From: Alphaproteobacteria bacterium
Lineage (GTDB): Bacteria; Pseudomonadota; Alphaproteobacteria; Sphingomonadales; Kordiimonadaceae
Length of the DNA stretch: 64,000 bases
NCBI GenBank assembly: GCA_006226495.1
Contig: SBGU01000010.1
Coordinates: forward strand, 1-64,000
Direction: 5' to 3'
Position numbers and translations under genes: made by a program. This document shows positions 54,001 to 62,650 of this stretch, piece after piece; the stretch's first letter is position 1, and every line of letters starts with the position of its first letter. The notes below the pieces were generated by a model. It worked only from the letters and a program-made list of their open reading frames with translations. It had not been told where the DNA came from and made no database searches.

Positions 54001-54102
54001 TGTTGAAACGCCCATAAGAAGCGAGCTGCGGACCCGGTTCATGACACGCGACGACGGGCCGCCGATGCGCGTGCAAAATTCGTTGTCAGAATTCTGACTC
54101 AT
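51046..54102 (-). CDS. TonB-dependent receptor 3 (Caulobacter type), xyloglucan module
   Basis: 1018 residues. GGAGGAAAT directly before the ATG at 54102 supports the start, although the signal peptide (hydrophobic part 25-46, ending AMA) then has a 24-residue leader; an internal Met21 is an alternative. LEEITVTGLRASV starts the plug, and GALPDRSVSEALQRVPGV and NADMIEGG-like plug motifs follow; the last residues VVRTRF close the barrel. A perfect regulator-2 operator lies 80 bases upstream. Neighbouring GH74, GH31, GH35 and GH3 genes point to xyloglucan oligosaccharides as ligand. Confidence 0.93.
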   Translation of the reverse strand: MSQNSDNEFCTRIGGPSSRVMNRVRSSLLMGVSTCLLAWPSVAAMAQDSNTADSTATADKADDKDDDTSTLEEITVTGLRASVMSSIQFKKQSEQVVDSISAQDIGALPDRSVSEALQRVPGVTLQRTNENRDPARLAAEGGGVFVRGLSWVRSETNGRDVFSANNGRGLSFEDVSPDLLAGVDVYKNPSADMIEGGVGGLVNLRTRKPFDADGRIIAASVDYNYADLRDKGYWSGNALYSNRWQVGEEGDIGILLSGSIGNIGNRTDSIQLGRYEPTALPVDQDGLSAGTTVLIPNSVGWRRIDWQQKRTAFDGVLQFRPNSEMEFTFEALVAKATPEDIEHAAGIFSAPSNCSEATFNDDTKALETGSCSAANLDFDTRYGKSTKITRDFSGHWSWTPNENWSFSADVQRVSSEADVLSFTVFTELGIENGFYSALRPDYTFDFSGNTPSLQFTENTGGAMDDASNYWWAAAMDHIERNTAGSWAERADVEYSFTNNSFLKSFRMGIRATQKESITRQTGWNWGLLANQFWGNGGGAPVWLDEDPGSVGLPGQAELFTYDNFFRGDVGLPGVGWFPSADLVSNGTANAYSYLQSTLTSGWGWAPLNEDSYDSAAPGSDNVTGGISTQKERTKAIYGLLRFGQEDGSLGHFDGNLGLRVVQTDNTAIGLLTINAPQQVMSVDACTAQNGSAACADLAAAIAFTSGDTTLDNYEFKNKYTDVMPSLNLRFFLQEDLQLRLAVGRAIVRPNFAQMSPYNTLSFAFEDDGFTLKSVDGRTGNGGNPYLKPTKSNQFDISLEYYFANAASFTFAAFYKDIKDYVYAGSSLETYTANGQELEFNVTRSINGEEGSIKGFEVAYQQFFDFLPGALSGLGLQANFTFVDSSGGANLAVNVLDPAQIDNAADTSLPLEGLSRYAYNVALLYEKYGVSARLAYNWRDAYLLTTSAANLNAPVWAEDYGQLDGSVMFDITDNIKMGIQATNILNARTYLDVGGAETHPRYSWTNTDRRIAAVVRTRF

Positions 54103-54495
54103 ATTTCCTCCCCTCCCGAACCCCTTGATGTTCCCACCTCAAAGCGCCGGATGTTCCTTCCCTAAGCGATGACCATTTCGCTTGTATGGTAGCGCTACCA
54201 TACAACAATCATTCCTGTCTAGAAGTATTATCATATAAATGTCATGCCCTTTGCTGACGTCAGGAAATCCGGGCATTTCCGGGGCTCAGGACAAGGTTTG
54301 CACCAGCGCGCAAAACTGGCGCAGGCCCACGAAACCCGGTCGCCAATGCAAGTGATTCTATCCTCTTGCAGGCCACCCCAGGCTGTATGGAGCGCACTGT
54401 CCGTGCGCCGGTGGCGGCGCCCTGGAATGAATATGGGCCGGACATATGCCCGGCCCGCATTTGTGTTCCTGGCGACAGGCCGTCAGGGGCGTGGT
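54103..54495. other. Intergenic region between TBDR 3 and GH3 lipoprotein gene
   Basis: 393 bases. It holds the TBDR operator (54182-54205) beside an AT-rich promoter-like stretch (54206-54242) and, nearer GH3, a GGGCCGG/CCGGCCC hairpin (54435-54456) that may end the GH3 transcript though its T run is poor. No supported gene. Confidence 0.6.
54182..54205. promoter_or_regulatory. LacI-type operator 2a (TBDR 3 operon)
   Basis: A perfect 24-bp palindrome centred on AGCGCT; its inner 16 bases are ATGGTAGCGCTACCAT. It differs from operator type 1 at the positions flanking the AGCGCT core. Confidence 0.88.
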
Positions 54496-57045
54496 TCAGT
54501 GCGCGGGGCAGCGCATGGTATCGCTTCCAACCTGTTCCACACGGATATTGGCGATGGCAATGGCGCCCTTGCCCTTGCTTTCCAGCCGGAACGGCACCGG
54601 TACGGCATTGAAGGTGTCGCCGTCGTCCGCAAGGCAGCTCAGGCGCACGGCCAGCCGCTGCCAGCCCTGCCCGTCCAGGGTTTTCAGATGGTCCGACATC
54701 GGGATGCGGCGTTCGCAGCCGTTGCCGCAGCCAAGGGTCATGTCCATGCCGCCTTCCGGCAGGGCATCAACCCGGATATCGAAACTCAGGAGGCCGTTGG
54801 CGGCAAGATAACCTGACAGATCGAGCGGCGTGCCGCCTTCCATGAACACACTGCCGGGTGCTTCGAACCGCACCAGAAGCGCATCTTCCTGAATGTCCTT
54901 GTCGGTGGTGTGGATGGACACGGTGCCGGTGGTCAGCACCGCCTGCGCGCCGGACAGGATCTGCGCCGTCTGGCTGTCGCCGATCATGATATGCCAGGGC
55001 GCCATGGGCCTGCCGGCATAGAGCGCAATCTGCTGCACGTCGCCCGACAGCACACCCGGCACATCTTCCGGCAGGTCGGCCGGCCCCTCGTCCGTGCCGT
55101 CGTAGCTCAGGCCATAACCGAAGGCGAACAGCGGATCATAGCCCGGCTCGCCGACATTCAGCACATCCTGCTTCGGCAGTTTGGGCCAGGAGAAGGACAG
55201 CCGGCCATGGAAATCGTGCCGCGCATTGCCGTCCGTGTCCGCGACCAGCACGTCAGCGACACCTTCACCTTCCGTGCCCGGCAACCAGGCCGCAACAAAA
55301 GCATCGGATGCATTCAGTTCCGGGTTCACCCACAGGGGCCGGCCCGACAGGAACACCGACACGGTCGGGATGCCGGCATCATGCAGTGCCTTCAGCACGG
55401 CCAGGCTTTTTTTGTTGCCGGGCTCGAACTCGAGCGTATCGACATCACCCTGCCCTTCGGCATAGGGATTTTCGCCGAACACCACCACGGCCACATCGGG
55501 CCTGGCATCAAAACTGCCGTCGGCGGACAGGACAGCCTTGCCGCCAGCCGCCGAAACTGCATCGCTGATGCCCTTGTAGATGGATGTGCCGCCCGGGAAG
55601 TCGGCATTGCTGTTGCCGGTGCCTTGCCAGGTCACGCTCCAGCCGCCGGACTGTTTGCCGATATTGTCGGCGCCGTCACCGGCCACAAGGATAGTGGAGG
55701 TGGGGTTGATCGGCAGCACATGGCCCTTGTTCTTCAGAAGCACGAGGCTTTTCCGCACGGCTTCGCGTGCGATGGCCCGGTGTCCGGCGCTGCCGATAAT
55801 GCCGTCCTTGCCGGCGATACCGCGTTCGGACGGTTTGCCTTTTTCAAACAAACCGGCCCGTTCCTTGACCCGAAGGATGCGCCGCACCGCGTCATCAAGC
55901 CGATCCAGCGGAATCTCGCCCGCCTGCGCCTGCGCAAGCGTATTTTCATACATCTGCTTCCAGTCCTGCGGCACCATGATCAGGTCGACCCCGGCATTGA
56001 TGGATGCCGCGCACGAAGCATTGGTGCAGCCCGGCAACTGGCCGTGGCCGTTCCAGTCGCCCACCACAAGGCCGTCGAAGCCCATCCGGTCTTTCAGCAC
56101 GTCGGTCAGCAGATAGTGGTTGCCATGCATCTTGACCCCGTTCCAGGACGAGAAACTGGCCATGACACTTTGCACACCGGCATTGATGGCAGGGCCATAA
56201 CCGGCGCCATGGATGGTGACAAGCTCCTGCTCGCTGAGCTTCGCATCGCCCTGATCGTCACCTTCCTCGGTGCCGCCATCGCCCAGGAAATGTTTGGCCG
56301 TGGCGACCACATGGTTGGCATCCAGAAACTCGGGCGTGCCCGGCACGCCCTGCAGGCCTTCGACCATCGCGGCGGCATAGGCCCACACGACATCCGGGTT
56401 TTCGGAATAGCTCTCGTATGTACGGCCCCAGCGGTCGTTGCGGGCAACGGCCAGGGTGGGCGCAAAGGTCCAGTCGATGCCGGTGACCCGCACTTCCTGT
56501 GCCGTGGCTTCGCCGATGCGGCGGATCAGGTCGGGGTCACGCGCGGCCCCAAGCGCGATATTGTGCGGGAAGATGGTTGCACCCACCACGTTATTGTGGC
56601 CATGCACGGCATCGGAACCCCAGATGATCGGGATCGCGACACCACCGTCCGACACATCAAGCGAGGCATCGTAAAAATCGTCCGCCATTTTCAGCCAGTC
56701 GGTCGGCGTGGCGTGGCGGTCCCGGTTCGGCAGCGAACCACCGCCATTGAGGATGGAGCCGATATGATAGGCCTTGGCCTCAGCGGGTGTGATATACTGG
56801 ATTTCCGCCTGCATGATCTGGCCGACCTTTTCCTCCAGGCTCATGCGCGCGATCAGCGCCTCGATCTGCGCACTGACCTCGGCGCTGTCCTTGACCGGGC
56901 TGTGGGTCACCGGCCACAGGGCGACGCCGCTTGCCGGGCTTGCCGACTGGTCAGTATCGCCGCAGGCCGCCAAAGCCAGCAGGGCCGCGCCCGCCAACAG
57001 GCCGGCTTTCAGGTTCTTGGTCAAAATCCGCCCCAAACAGGTCAT
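54496..57045 (-). CDS. GH3 beta-glucosidase, ExoP-like lipoprotein
   Basis: 849 residues, homologous along its whole length to the GH3 at 6519-9053. LALAAC with Cys28 is a lipobox, so unlike its paralogue it should be membrane-anchored. KHFLGD (251-256) and LVVGDWNGHGQ with Asp330 (nucleophile) are conserved. AAGGA lies 9 bases before the ATG. It would hydrolyse the cello-oligosaccharide backbone after side-chain removal. It shares a divergent promoter region and a regulator-2 operator with GH74. Confidence 0.92.
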   Translation of the reverse strand: MTCLGRILTKNLKAGLLAGAALLALAACGDTDQSASPASGVALWPVTHSPVKDSAEVSAQIEALIARMSLEEKVGQIMQAEIQYITPAEAKAYHIGSILNGGGSLPNRDRHATPTDWLKMADDFYDASLDVSDGGVAIPIIWGSDAVHGHNNVVGATIFPHNIALGAARDPDLIRRIGEATAQEVRVTGIDWTFAPTLAVARNDRWGRTYESYSENPDVVWAYAAAMVEGLQGVPGTPEFLDANHVVATAKHFLGDGGTEEGDDQGDAKLSEQELVTIHGAGYGPAINAGVQSVMASFSSWNGVKMHGNHYLLTDVLKDRMGFDGLVVGDWNGHGQLPGCTNASCAASINAGVDLIMVPQDWKQMYENTLAQAQAGEIPLDRLDDAVRRILRVKERAGLFEKGKPSERGIAGKDGIIGSAGHRAIAREAVRKSLVLLKNKGHVLPINPTSTILVAGDGADNIGKQSGGWSVTWQGTGNSNADFPGGTSIYKGISDAVSAAGGKAVLSADGSFDARPDVAVVVFGENPYAEGQGDVDTLEFEPGNKKSLAVLKALHDAGIPTVSVFLSGRPLWVNPELNASDAFVAAWLPGTEGEGVADVLVADTDGNARHDFHGRLSFSWPKLPKQDVLNVGEPGYDPLFAFGYGLSYDGTDEGPADLPEDVPGVLSGDVQQIALYAGRPMAPWHIMIGDSQTAQILSGAQAVLTTGTVSIHTTDKDIQEDALLVRFEAPGSVFMEGGTPLDLSGYLAANGLLSFDIRVDALPEGGMDMTLGCGNGCERRIPMSDHLKTLDGQGWQRLAVRLSCLADDGDTFNAVPVPFRLESKGKGAIAIANIRVEQVGSDTMRCPAH

Positions 57046-57375
57046 GGTCAGGTGTCCTTGCTCATTGGAATTCAGTGTGAATAGTGGTGCGGGGCAGGCA
57101 TGCCGGAAAGCCGAACGGCGGCACGTTGGTGCACGCGCGATCAGGCCGCCAAAGACTGGACAGACCGGTATTCATGGACCCTTCCCCTGTTCCTTGATGG
57201 ACCATGGCCGGCACGCCCTCCCGCGTGGCCGACGCTACGGACATCTGGCAGACAGGAAATCCCACCCTGTCGCCTTTACCCGCGCCATCATTTATGATAG
57301 CGCTACCATAAATTTTTGGTCTGCGCCAAGCCCATTCGTGAAAAAATGTTACCGCAACCATTCTGGAGCCTGCCC
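57046..57375. other. Divergent regulatory region, GH3 lipoprotein / GH74
   Basis: 330 bases between two divergent starts with one operator at 57291-57312. I could not define promoters. No supported gene; short frames here look like chance. Confidence 0.6.
57291..57312. promoter_or_regulatory. LacI-type operator 2b (GH74, GH3)
   Basis: A 22-bp palindrome with one mismatch; its centre reads ATGATAGCGCTACCAT. The left half equals the half-site of operators 1b and 1c, the right half that of operator 2a. Confidence 0.82.
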
Positions 57376-59694
57376 ATGGCCGCATTCCCGGCATGCCAAC
57401 CGCCCGCCCCGCCTCTGTCCCGGTTTTGCGCACGGGCACTGGCGTTTCTGGCCGCCTTGCTGGCAGTCGCCTGCGGACCCGGCATCAGCCATGCGGACGA
57501 CCAGACAGCAGCCTACCACTGGCAGAGCGTGACCGTGGGCGCCGGCGGTTTTGCCCCTGATATCGTTTTCAGCACCGCAGAACCCGGCCTTGCCTATCTG
57601 CGCACGGACATGGGCGGCGCCTACCGCTGGGACGACAAACAAGGCACATGGATTGCGCTGCAGGACAGCATGCCGACCAGCAGCTACATGGGCATCGAAA
57701 GTCTGGCCGCCGACCCCATTGACCCCGACCGCGTCTATGTCGCGACCGGCATGTACCGGGGCTATGATGCCGCCATGCTGCGCTCCGACGACCGGGGTGG
57801 CACCTGGGAGATTTTCCCCGTGCCCTACCGCATGGGCGGCAACGAGGATGGCCGCGGGCTGGGCGAACGGCTGGCCATCGACCCCGACAATCGCGACCGG
57901 CTGTATTTTGGCTCGCGGCACGACGGGCTTCTTGTCAGTGAAGACCGGGGCGAACACTGGACCCGTGTCGAAAGTTTCCCGCACAAGGGTGTCGGCGTGC
58001 CGCCGCACGGTAAAGCCACCAATGCCGGCCTGTCCTTTGTGCTGTTTGGCGAACGCACGCCGGATGGCATACGCCCGATATTTGTCGGCGTCGCGGACCG
58101 GGGTGCAGAAGGGCTGTACCGGTCGGACGACGGCGGCGCAAGCTGGCAACCGGCAGGCGGACCCCAGGCACCACTGTTCCCGGCACAGGCCGCCGCGGGC
58201 ACAGATGGTTACCTGTATGTCACCTGGGTCACAAGCCCGGGACCGAACGGCGTGAAGGCGGGCGCCGTGTGGCGGCTAGCGCCCGATACCGGCGCATGGA
58301 CCGACATCACACCCACCAAGGGACCGAACCTGCCGCCGGGCGGCTATATGGCCATCAGCACGGACCGGCAGCACGCCGGTACAGTGGTGGTCGCGTCCAT
58401 GAACCGCTGGAAACCCGGCGACAGCATCTGGCGCAGCACCGACCATGGCGATACCTGGACCGATGTGCGGCCCTTCAGCAAACGCGATGTCAGCGCGACA
58501 CCCTACCTGAACTGGGGCAATGCGGAAGCCGATTTTGGCTGGTGGATCGCCGGGCTGGCGATCGACCCCTTCAAGTCCGGCCATGTCGCCTATACGACCG
58601 GCGCCACGGTTTATGCGACCGATGCGCTGGACACGGCTGACGGCAGCGCACCCCTGCTCTGGAAACCCTGGATCGACGGCATTGAGCAGACGGCCATCAT
58701 CACCCTGCGCAGCCTGCCGGAAGGCCCGGTGCTTCTGAGCGGCTTTGGCGACCTGAGCGGTTTTGCCCATACCGACCTTAGCCGGTCCCCCATCCACCAG
58801 TTCACCAACCCGGTGTTCGCGAACACCAATGTCATCGACTATGCGGGGGCCAACCCGGCCCTTATTGTGCGCAGTGGCACCCCCGGCCACAGGTCGCCGG
58901 ACGGCAGCCCGGTGCTGGCATGGTCCGCCGACCATGGCCTCAGTTGGCAGCCGCTTCATGTGCCCGCCGTGCCCTACACACGGCAAGGCGGCAAGGCGGC
59001 AACACAGCAGCCTGACCTTTCGGGCAACAGCGCCATCGCGGTATCGGCGGACGGCGACAGCTTCATAGTCGCCAGCGACCATGCCATCGTCAGCCACGAC
59101 CGCGGCCAGAGCTGGCGGGCCACCAGTGGCCTGCCCGCCGGCAGCCGCCCGGTCGCCGACCGCACGGACGCCACGCTCTGGTACGCCATGCATTTTGCCA
59201 GTGGCCGTGTGCTCGTGAGCACGGATGGCGGCGACAGTTTCAAACTGCTGCCGACAAAGGGGTTGCCCTCCAGCCTGAAGGAAGACCGCCCCACCTGGCG
59301 CGAACAGCCATGGCCCCTGATGGCTGCCCCCGGAAGAACCGGCGAGCTGTGGTATTTCAGTGCCGCGAACGAGCGCCTGTACCGCTCCACCGATGGCGGG
59401 CTGAGTTTTCGGGCACAGGGCGGCAGGATCGCCATCAAGGCGCTGGCCTTTGGCAAGGCGGCCCAAGGCCAGCCGCTGCTGACGCTTTTTGCGCTGGCCG
59501 ACCGGGGCGATGGGCTGGCGATATGGCGTTCGACCGATGGCGGCGCAAGCTGGCTCAGGCTAAATGATGCACGCCACCAGTATGGCCGGCGCTTCCGCAC
59601 CATCGAGGGCGACATGCGCACCTTCGGCCGGGTTTATGTCGGCACAGACGGACGTGGCATTTTGCTGGGCGACAGCGCGGACGCGCCCGAATAA
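57376..59694 (+). CDS. GH74 endo-xyloglucanase-like lipoprotein
   Basis: 772 residues from the ATG at 57376 (GGAG 7 bases upstream; a frame start 60 bases earlier is near the operator and less likely). LLAVAC with Cys33 is a possible lipobox. VGAGGFAPDIVFS and LRTDMGGAYRWD are GH74 hallmarks with Asp78 as probable base; GWWIAGLAIDPF with Asp397 matches the region of the second catalytic Asp. About eight BNR-type SxDxGxxW repeats span the two beta-propellers. It would cut the xyloglucan backbone, probably at the cell surface. It is followed by LacI regulator 2 after 129 bases. Confidence 0.9.
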   Translation: MAAFPACQPPAPPLSRFCARALAFLAALLAVACGPGISHADDQTAAYHWQSVTVGAGGFAPDIVFSTAEPGLAYLRTDMGGAYRWDDKQGTWIALQDSMPTSSYMGIESLAADPIDPDRVYVATGMYRGYDAAMLRSDDRGGTWEIFPVPYRMGGNEDGRGLGERLAIDPDNRDRLYFGSRHDGLLVSEDRGEHWTRVESFPHKGVGVPPHGKATNAGLSFVLFGERTPDGIRPIFVGVADRGAEGLYRSDDGGASWQPAGGPQAPLFPAQAAAGTDGYLYVTWVTSPGPNGVKAGAVWRLAPDTGAWTDITPTKGPNLPPGGYMAISTDRQHAGTVVVASMNRWKPGDSIWRSTDHGDTWTDVRPFSKRDVSATPYLNWGNAEADFGWWIAGLAIDPFKSGHVAYTTGATVYATDALDTADGSAPLLWKPWIDGIEQTAIITLRSLPEGPVLLSGFGDLSGFAHTDLSRSPIHQFTNPVFANTNVIDYAGANPALIVRSGTPGHRSPDGSPVLAWSADHGLSWQPLHVPAVPYTRQGGKAATQQPDLSGNSAIAVSADGDSFIVASDHAIVSHDRGQSWRATSGLPAGSRPVADRTDATLWYAMHFASGRVLVSTDGGDSFKLLPTKGLPSSLKEDRPTWREQPWPLMAAPGRTGELWYFSAANERLYRSTDGGLSFRAQGGRIAIKALAFGKAAQGQPLLTLFALADRGDGLAIWRSTDGGASWLRLNDARHQYGRRFRTIEGDMRTFGRVYVGTDGRGILLGDSADAPE

Positions 59695-59823
59695 CGCGCA
59701 ATATTTCGCCCCGGGAACACGGCAAAAGTGTGCCATGGGGCAAAAGCCCTTGAAGACAGGCGCAATTTCAGACGTTATATGTGCCAAGGGGATAGTGGGA
59801 AACCGGGGGTACGGGAGCGAACG

Positions 59824-60879
59824 ATGGCAGAGCAGAAAAGCCGCGCAAACAAAGGCGCCAGCCTGACCTTGAAGGATGTCGCGACACGCGCCGGCGTCTC
59901 CAGCATGACCGTATCCCGGGTCCTGAACCATGAACCCAATGTGAAGGCGCACACGCGCGAAAAGGTCATGGCGGTGGTCAAGGAACTGGGCTACCGGCCC
60001 AATCTTTCAGCCCGCAGCCTGGCCGCAGGGCAAAGCCTGTTCATCGGGCTTCTGTATAACAACCCGAGCGCGGCTTACATGAGCGAATTCCTGATCGGTG
60101 CCATGAATGCCTGCCGCCTGAAGGGCTATCACCTGGTGCTGGAAAACTGCGGCGAAACCAACGAGGAATGGGACGAAGCCGTTGGCAATGTGCTGAATGA
60201 CGGCCGTTTCATGGGCGTGATCGTGCCGCCGCCGGTGTGCAACTATCCATCTGTAATGGACGCGATTGCCGACGCCGGTCTGCCCTGTGTGCGGGTATCG
60301 CCAAACGAAGACCTTGCCGGTGCCTCGACCGTCAATATCAACGATTTCGAAGCCGCGAAGGCGGCGACCGAACGGCTGATCGACCTTGGCCACAAGCGCA
60401 TCGCCTTCATCAAGGGCCACCCGAACCAGGCCGCCAGCCGCGAACGCCATGCGGGTTTCATGGCGGCGATGGCGGACCACGGCCTCCAGGTGCCCGACAC
60501 CCATGTTTGCCAGGGCTATTTCGACTATAAATCAGGGCTGGCGTCGGCGGAAAAACTGCTGACCCTTCAGGGCCGGCCCACCGCCATTTTCGCCAGCAAC
60601 GACGACATGGCCGCCGCCGTGGTGGCGCTGGCCGCCAAATATAACCTGCATGTGCCAACCGACCTGTCGGTGATCGGGTTCGATGATACCACCATCGCCA
60701 CCACCATCTGGCCGCAGCTCAGCACCGTGCGCCAGCCGATTTCCGAGATGGCGGCCGCCGCGGTCGACCTGGTGATCAGCCACGGCCAGAAGGCGGACGA
60801 CAGCGACGACCGCACCGAAACCTTCAATTTCACCCTGGTGGAAAGAGAATCGACCGCGCCGGCCCCCTTGGGCACCTGA
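59824..60879 (+). CDS. LacI-family transcriptional regulator 2 (xyloglucan module)
   Basis: 351 residues from the ATG at 59824 (GGGAG upstream). The helix-turn-helix reads LTLKDVATRAGVSSMTVSRVLN, then hinge and sugar-binding-like effector domain. The recognition helix has SM where regulator 1 has MK at the two positions that set base preference in this family. That fits a separate operator type found before TBDR 3, GH3/GH74 and the sugar porter. No operator is seen directly before it, so it may be autoregulated through the GH74 promoter. The inducer is probably a xyloglucan-derived sugar. Confidence 0.93.
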   Translation: MAEQKSRANKGASLTLKDVATRAGVSSMTVSRVLNHEPNVKAHTREKVMAVVKELGYRPNLSARSLAAGQSLFIGLLYNNPSAAYMSEFLIGAMNACRLKGYHLVLENCGETNEEWDEAVGNVLNDGRFMGVIVPPPVCNYPSVMDAIADAGLPCVRVSPNEDLAGASTVNINDFEAAKAATERLIDLGHKRIAFIKGHPNQAASRERHAGFMAAMADHGLQVPDTHVCQGYFDYKSGLASAEKLLTLQGRPTAIFASNDDMAAAVVALAAKYNLHVPTDLSVIGFDDTTIATTIWPQLSTVRQPISEMAAAAVDLVISHGQKADDSDDRTETFNFTLVERESTAPAPLGT

Positions 60880-60889
60880 CGCGGTCGAT
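60849..60889. terminator. Inverted repeat between convergent regulator 2 and porter genes
   Basis: ATCGACCGCG and CGCGGTCGAT arms (10 bp) around a 21-base GC-rich loop, overlapping the regulator's last codons. TCTCTTT follows on the minus strand. A weak bidirectional terminator is possible. Confidence 0.45.
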
Positions 60890-60913
60890 CAATTCTCAGA
60901 AAGCGCGCGCCCC

Positions 60914-62380
60914 TCAGGCCGCAGCTTTGCCCTTTTCCGTTTTGGCGGCACGGTTCCTGTGCCACAGGCCGCCCATATCCTCAAGGTGCACGCCTTTTGT
61001 TTCGGGCACGAAACGGTACATGAACCAAGCCGCCAGAAGCGCGAAGGCGCCATACATCCAGTAGGCAAAACCATGGTTGAACTGTTCGTTCAGCGCGCTG
61101 TTGCCATCGATCACCTTGAAGGAACTGGACACCACCCAGTTGGCGATCCACTGGGCCGCAACCGCAATCGGCATCGCCTTGGCCCGGATCGAGTTCGGGA
61201 AGATTTCGGACAGCAGCACCCACACCACGGGGCCCCAGGACAGGGCAAAACCGGCGAGATAGACACAGATGGCAACCAGGGCCCAGATGCCGGCCAGATG
61301 CAGGTGGAACAGGGTACCAAGCGTGATCATGGACACGGCCATCACAAGGCCACCGATGATCATCAGGGGGCGGCGGCCCAGCTTGTCAACCGTTGCAACG
61401 GCAACAAGTGTGAAGGCCACATTCACCACACCAGCCAGCACCGTGTTCAGCATCGACACGTTGCCTTCAAAGCCCATGGTCTGGAAAATGAAGGGCGCGT
61501 AGTAAAGGAGCGAATTGATGCCGACAAACTGCTGGAACACCGACAAAAGGATGCCCACCACGATCAACAGCACACCGTAGCTGAACAGCGGTTCGGACTT
61601 TTCCTTCAGGGACGCCCGGATTTCCGACATGGTGTCGCGGGTCTCATGGGGGTCATTGAACCGGTCCAGAACAGCTTGGGCTTCGGCCACCCGGTCCTTC
61701 ATCACCAGCCAGCGCGGGCTTTCGGGCACGATGAACAGAAAGGCGAAAAAGGCAAGCGCCGGCAGGCATTCGGAGGCGAACATCCAGCGCCAGCCCATAT
61801 CCATCAGCCAGCCGCTGTCGCCTTGGCTCGCGATCGCCCAGTTGACAAAATAGACGATGGACATGCCGCTGACGATTGCGATCTGGTTATAGGCCACCAG
61901 CCGACCGCGCACCGCGCTGGGCGCGATTTCGGCGATATACATGGGCGACAGCATGGACGCGAGGCCGACACCGATGCCGCCCAGGATGCGGTAGACGATG
62001 AAGGGGGTGATGGCGCCGTCGCCCATGCCGCCGATGGGTGCGATGAACATTTCGGGCCAGGCCGAGCCCAGGGCCGAGATGAAGAACAGCACCGCCGCCA
62101 GGATCATGCCGCGTTTACGGCCCAGGGCGCTGGACACCCAGCCGGCAACCGCCGCCCCCAGGATGGTGCCCAGAAGCGCACTGGCAATCGTGAAGCCGGA
62201 CAACGAGTTGGCCGCAGTTTCCGAAAGCCCCTTGGGCGCGATGAAATTGTGGTCGATGGCGCCCACGGCACCCGAGATCACGGCCGTATCATAGCCGAAC
62301 AACAGCCCACCCAGTGTTGCAACCAAGGTGGCGCCGGTCACGGCCCACATATGGCCGCGCGAAACCTTTGCAGTCGTCAA
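60914..62380 (-). CDS. MFS sugar porter family transporter (XylE/GLUT-like)
   Basis: 488 residues, about 12 membrane segments. GGLLFGYDTAVISG in segment 1, GRKRG after segment 2, PESPRWL before the central loop, FQQFVGINSLLYYAP in segment 7 and PETKG after segment 12 are sugar porter signatures. It would import a monosaccharide, such as xylose, galactose or glucose released in the periplasm, with protons. A regulator-2 operator lies 120-141 bases upstream, tying it to the xyloglucan module. Confidence 0.94.
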   Translation of the reverse strand: MTTAKVSRGHMWAVTGATLVATLGGLLFGYDTAVISGAVGAIDHNFIAPKGLSETAANSLSGFTIASALLGTILGAAVAGWVSSALGRKRGMILAAVLFFISALGSAWPEMFIAPIGGMGDGAITPFIVYRILGGIGVGLASMLSPMYIAEIAPSAVRGRLVAYNQIAIVSGMSIVYFVNWAIASQGDSGWLMDMGWRWMFASECLPALAFFAFLFIVPESPRWLVMKDRVAEAQAVLDRFNDPHETRDTMSEIRASLKEKSEPLFSYGVLLIVVGILLSVFQQFVGINSLLYYAPFIFQTMGFEGNVSMLNTVLAGVVNVAFTLVAVATVDKLGRRPLMIIGGLVMAVSMITLGTLFHLHLAGIWALVAICVYLAGFALSWGPVVWVLLSEIFPNSIRAKAMPIAVAAQWIANWVVSSSFKVIDGNSALNEQFNHGFAYWMYGAFALLAAWFMYRFVPETKGVHLEDMGGLWHRNRAAKTEKGKAAA

Positions 62381-62499
62381 ATTACCCTCCCCTGCGGCCG
62401 GAATGGCATCCGGCCCGTGTCGAGATTGCCAGCGGAACAGCCCGCCGCCAAGCCCCTGTTTCGGTACCGCGCCACTTCCCCGCGCGCCGCATCGAAAGA

Positions 62500-62521
62500 T
62501 TTATGTTAGCGTTACCATAAA
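62500..62521. promoter_or_regulatory. LacI-type operator 2c (sugar porter)
   Basis: An imperfect palindrome whose centre reads ATGTTAGCGTTACCAT, with two mismatched pairs compared with operator 2a. Weaker repression than at the TBDR operon would be expected. Confidence 0.75.
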
Positions 62522-62572
62522 TTCTGCGCAAGCCTGTTGGACAGGAAAAATGCCAGCCCGCCCGCGCCCGCC

Positions 62573-62619
62573 AAAAAACAGCAGCCGCCCCCGAGGGTGA
62601 CCCCGGGGACGACTGCTGC
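62573..62619 (-). terminator. Intrinsic terminator of GH97 gene
   Basis: A long imperfect stem (CAGCAG...CTGCTG arms with GC-rich middle) followed on the minus strand by six T, 30 bases after the GH97 stop. Confidence 0.8.
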
Positions 62620-62650
62620 AAACGGTTCCAGATTGTCTGTGGCGCGGATA

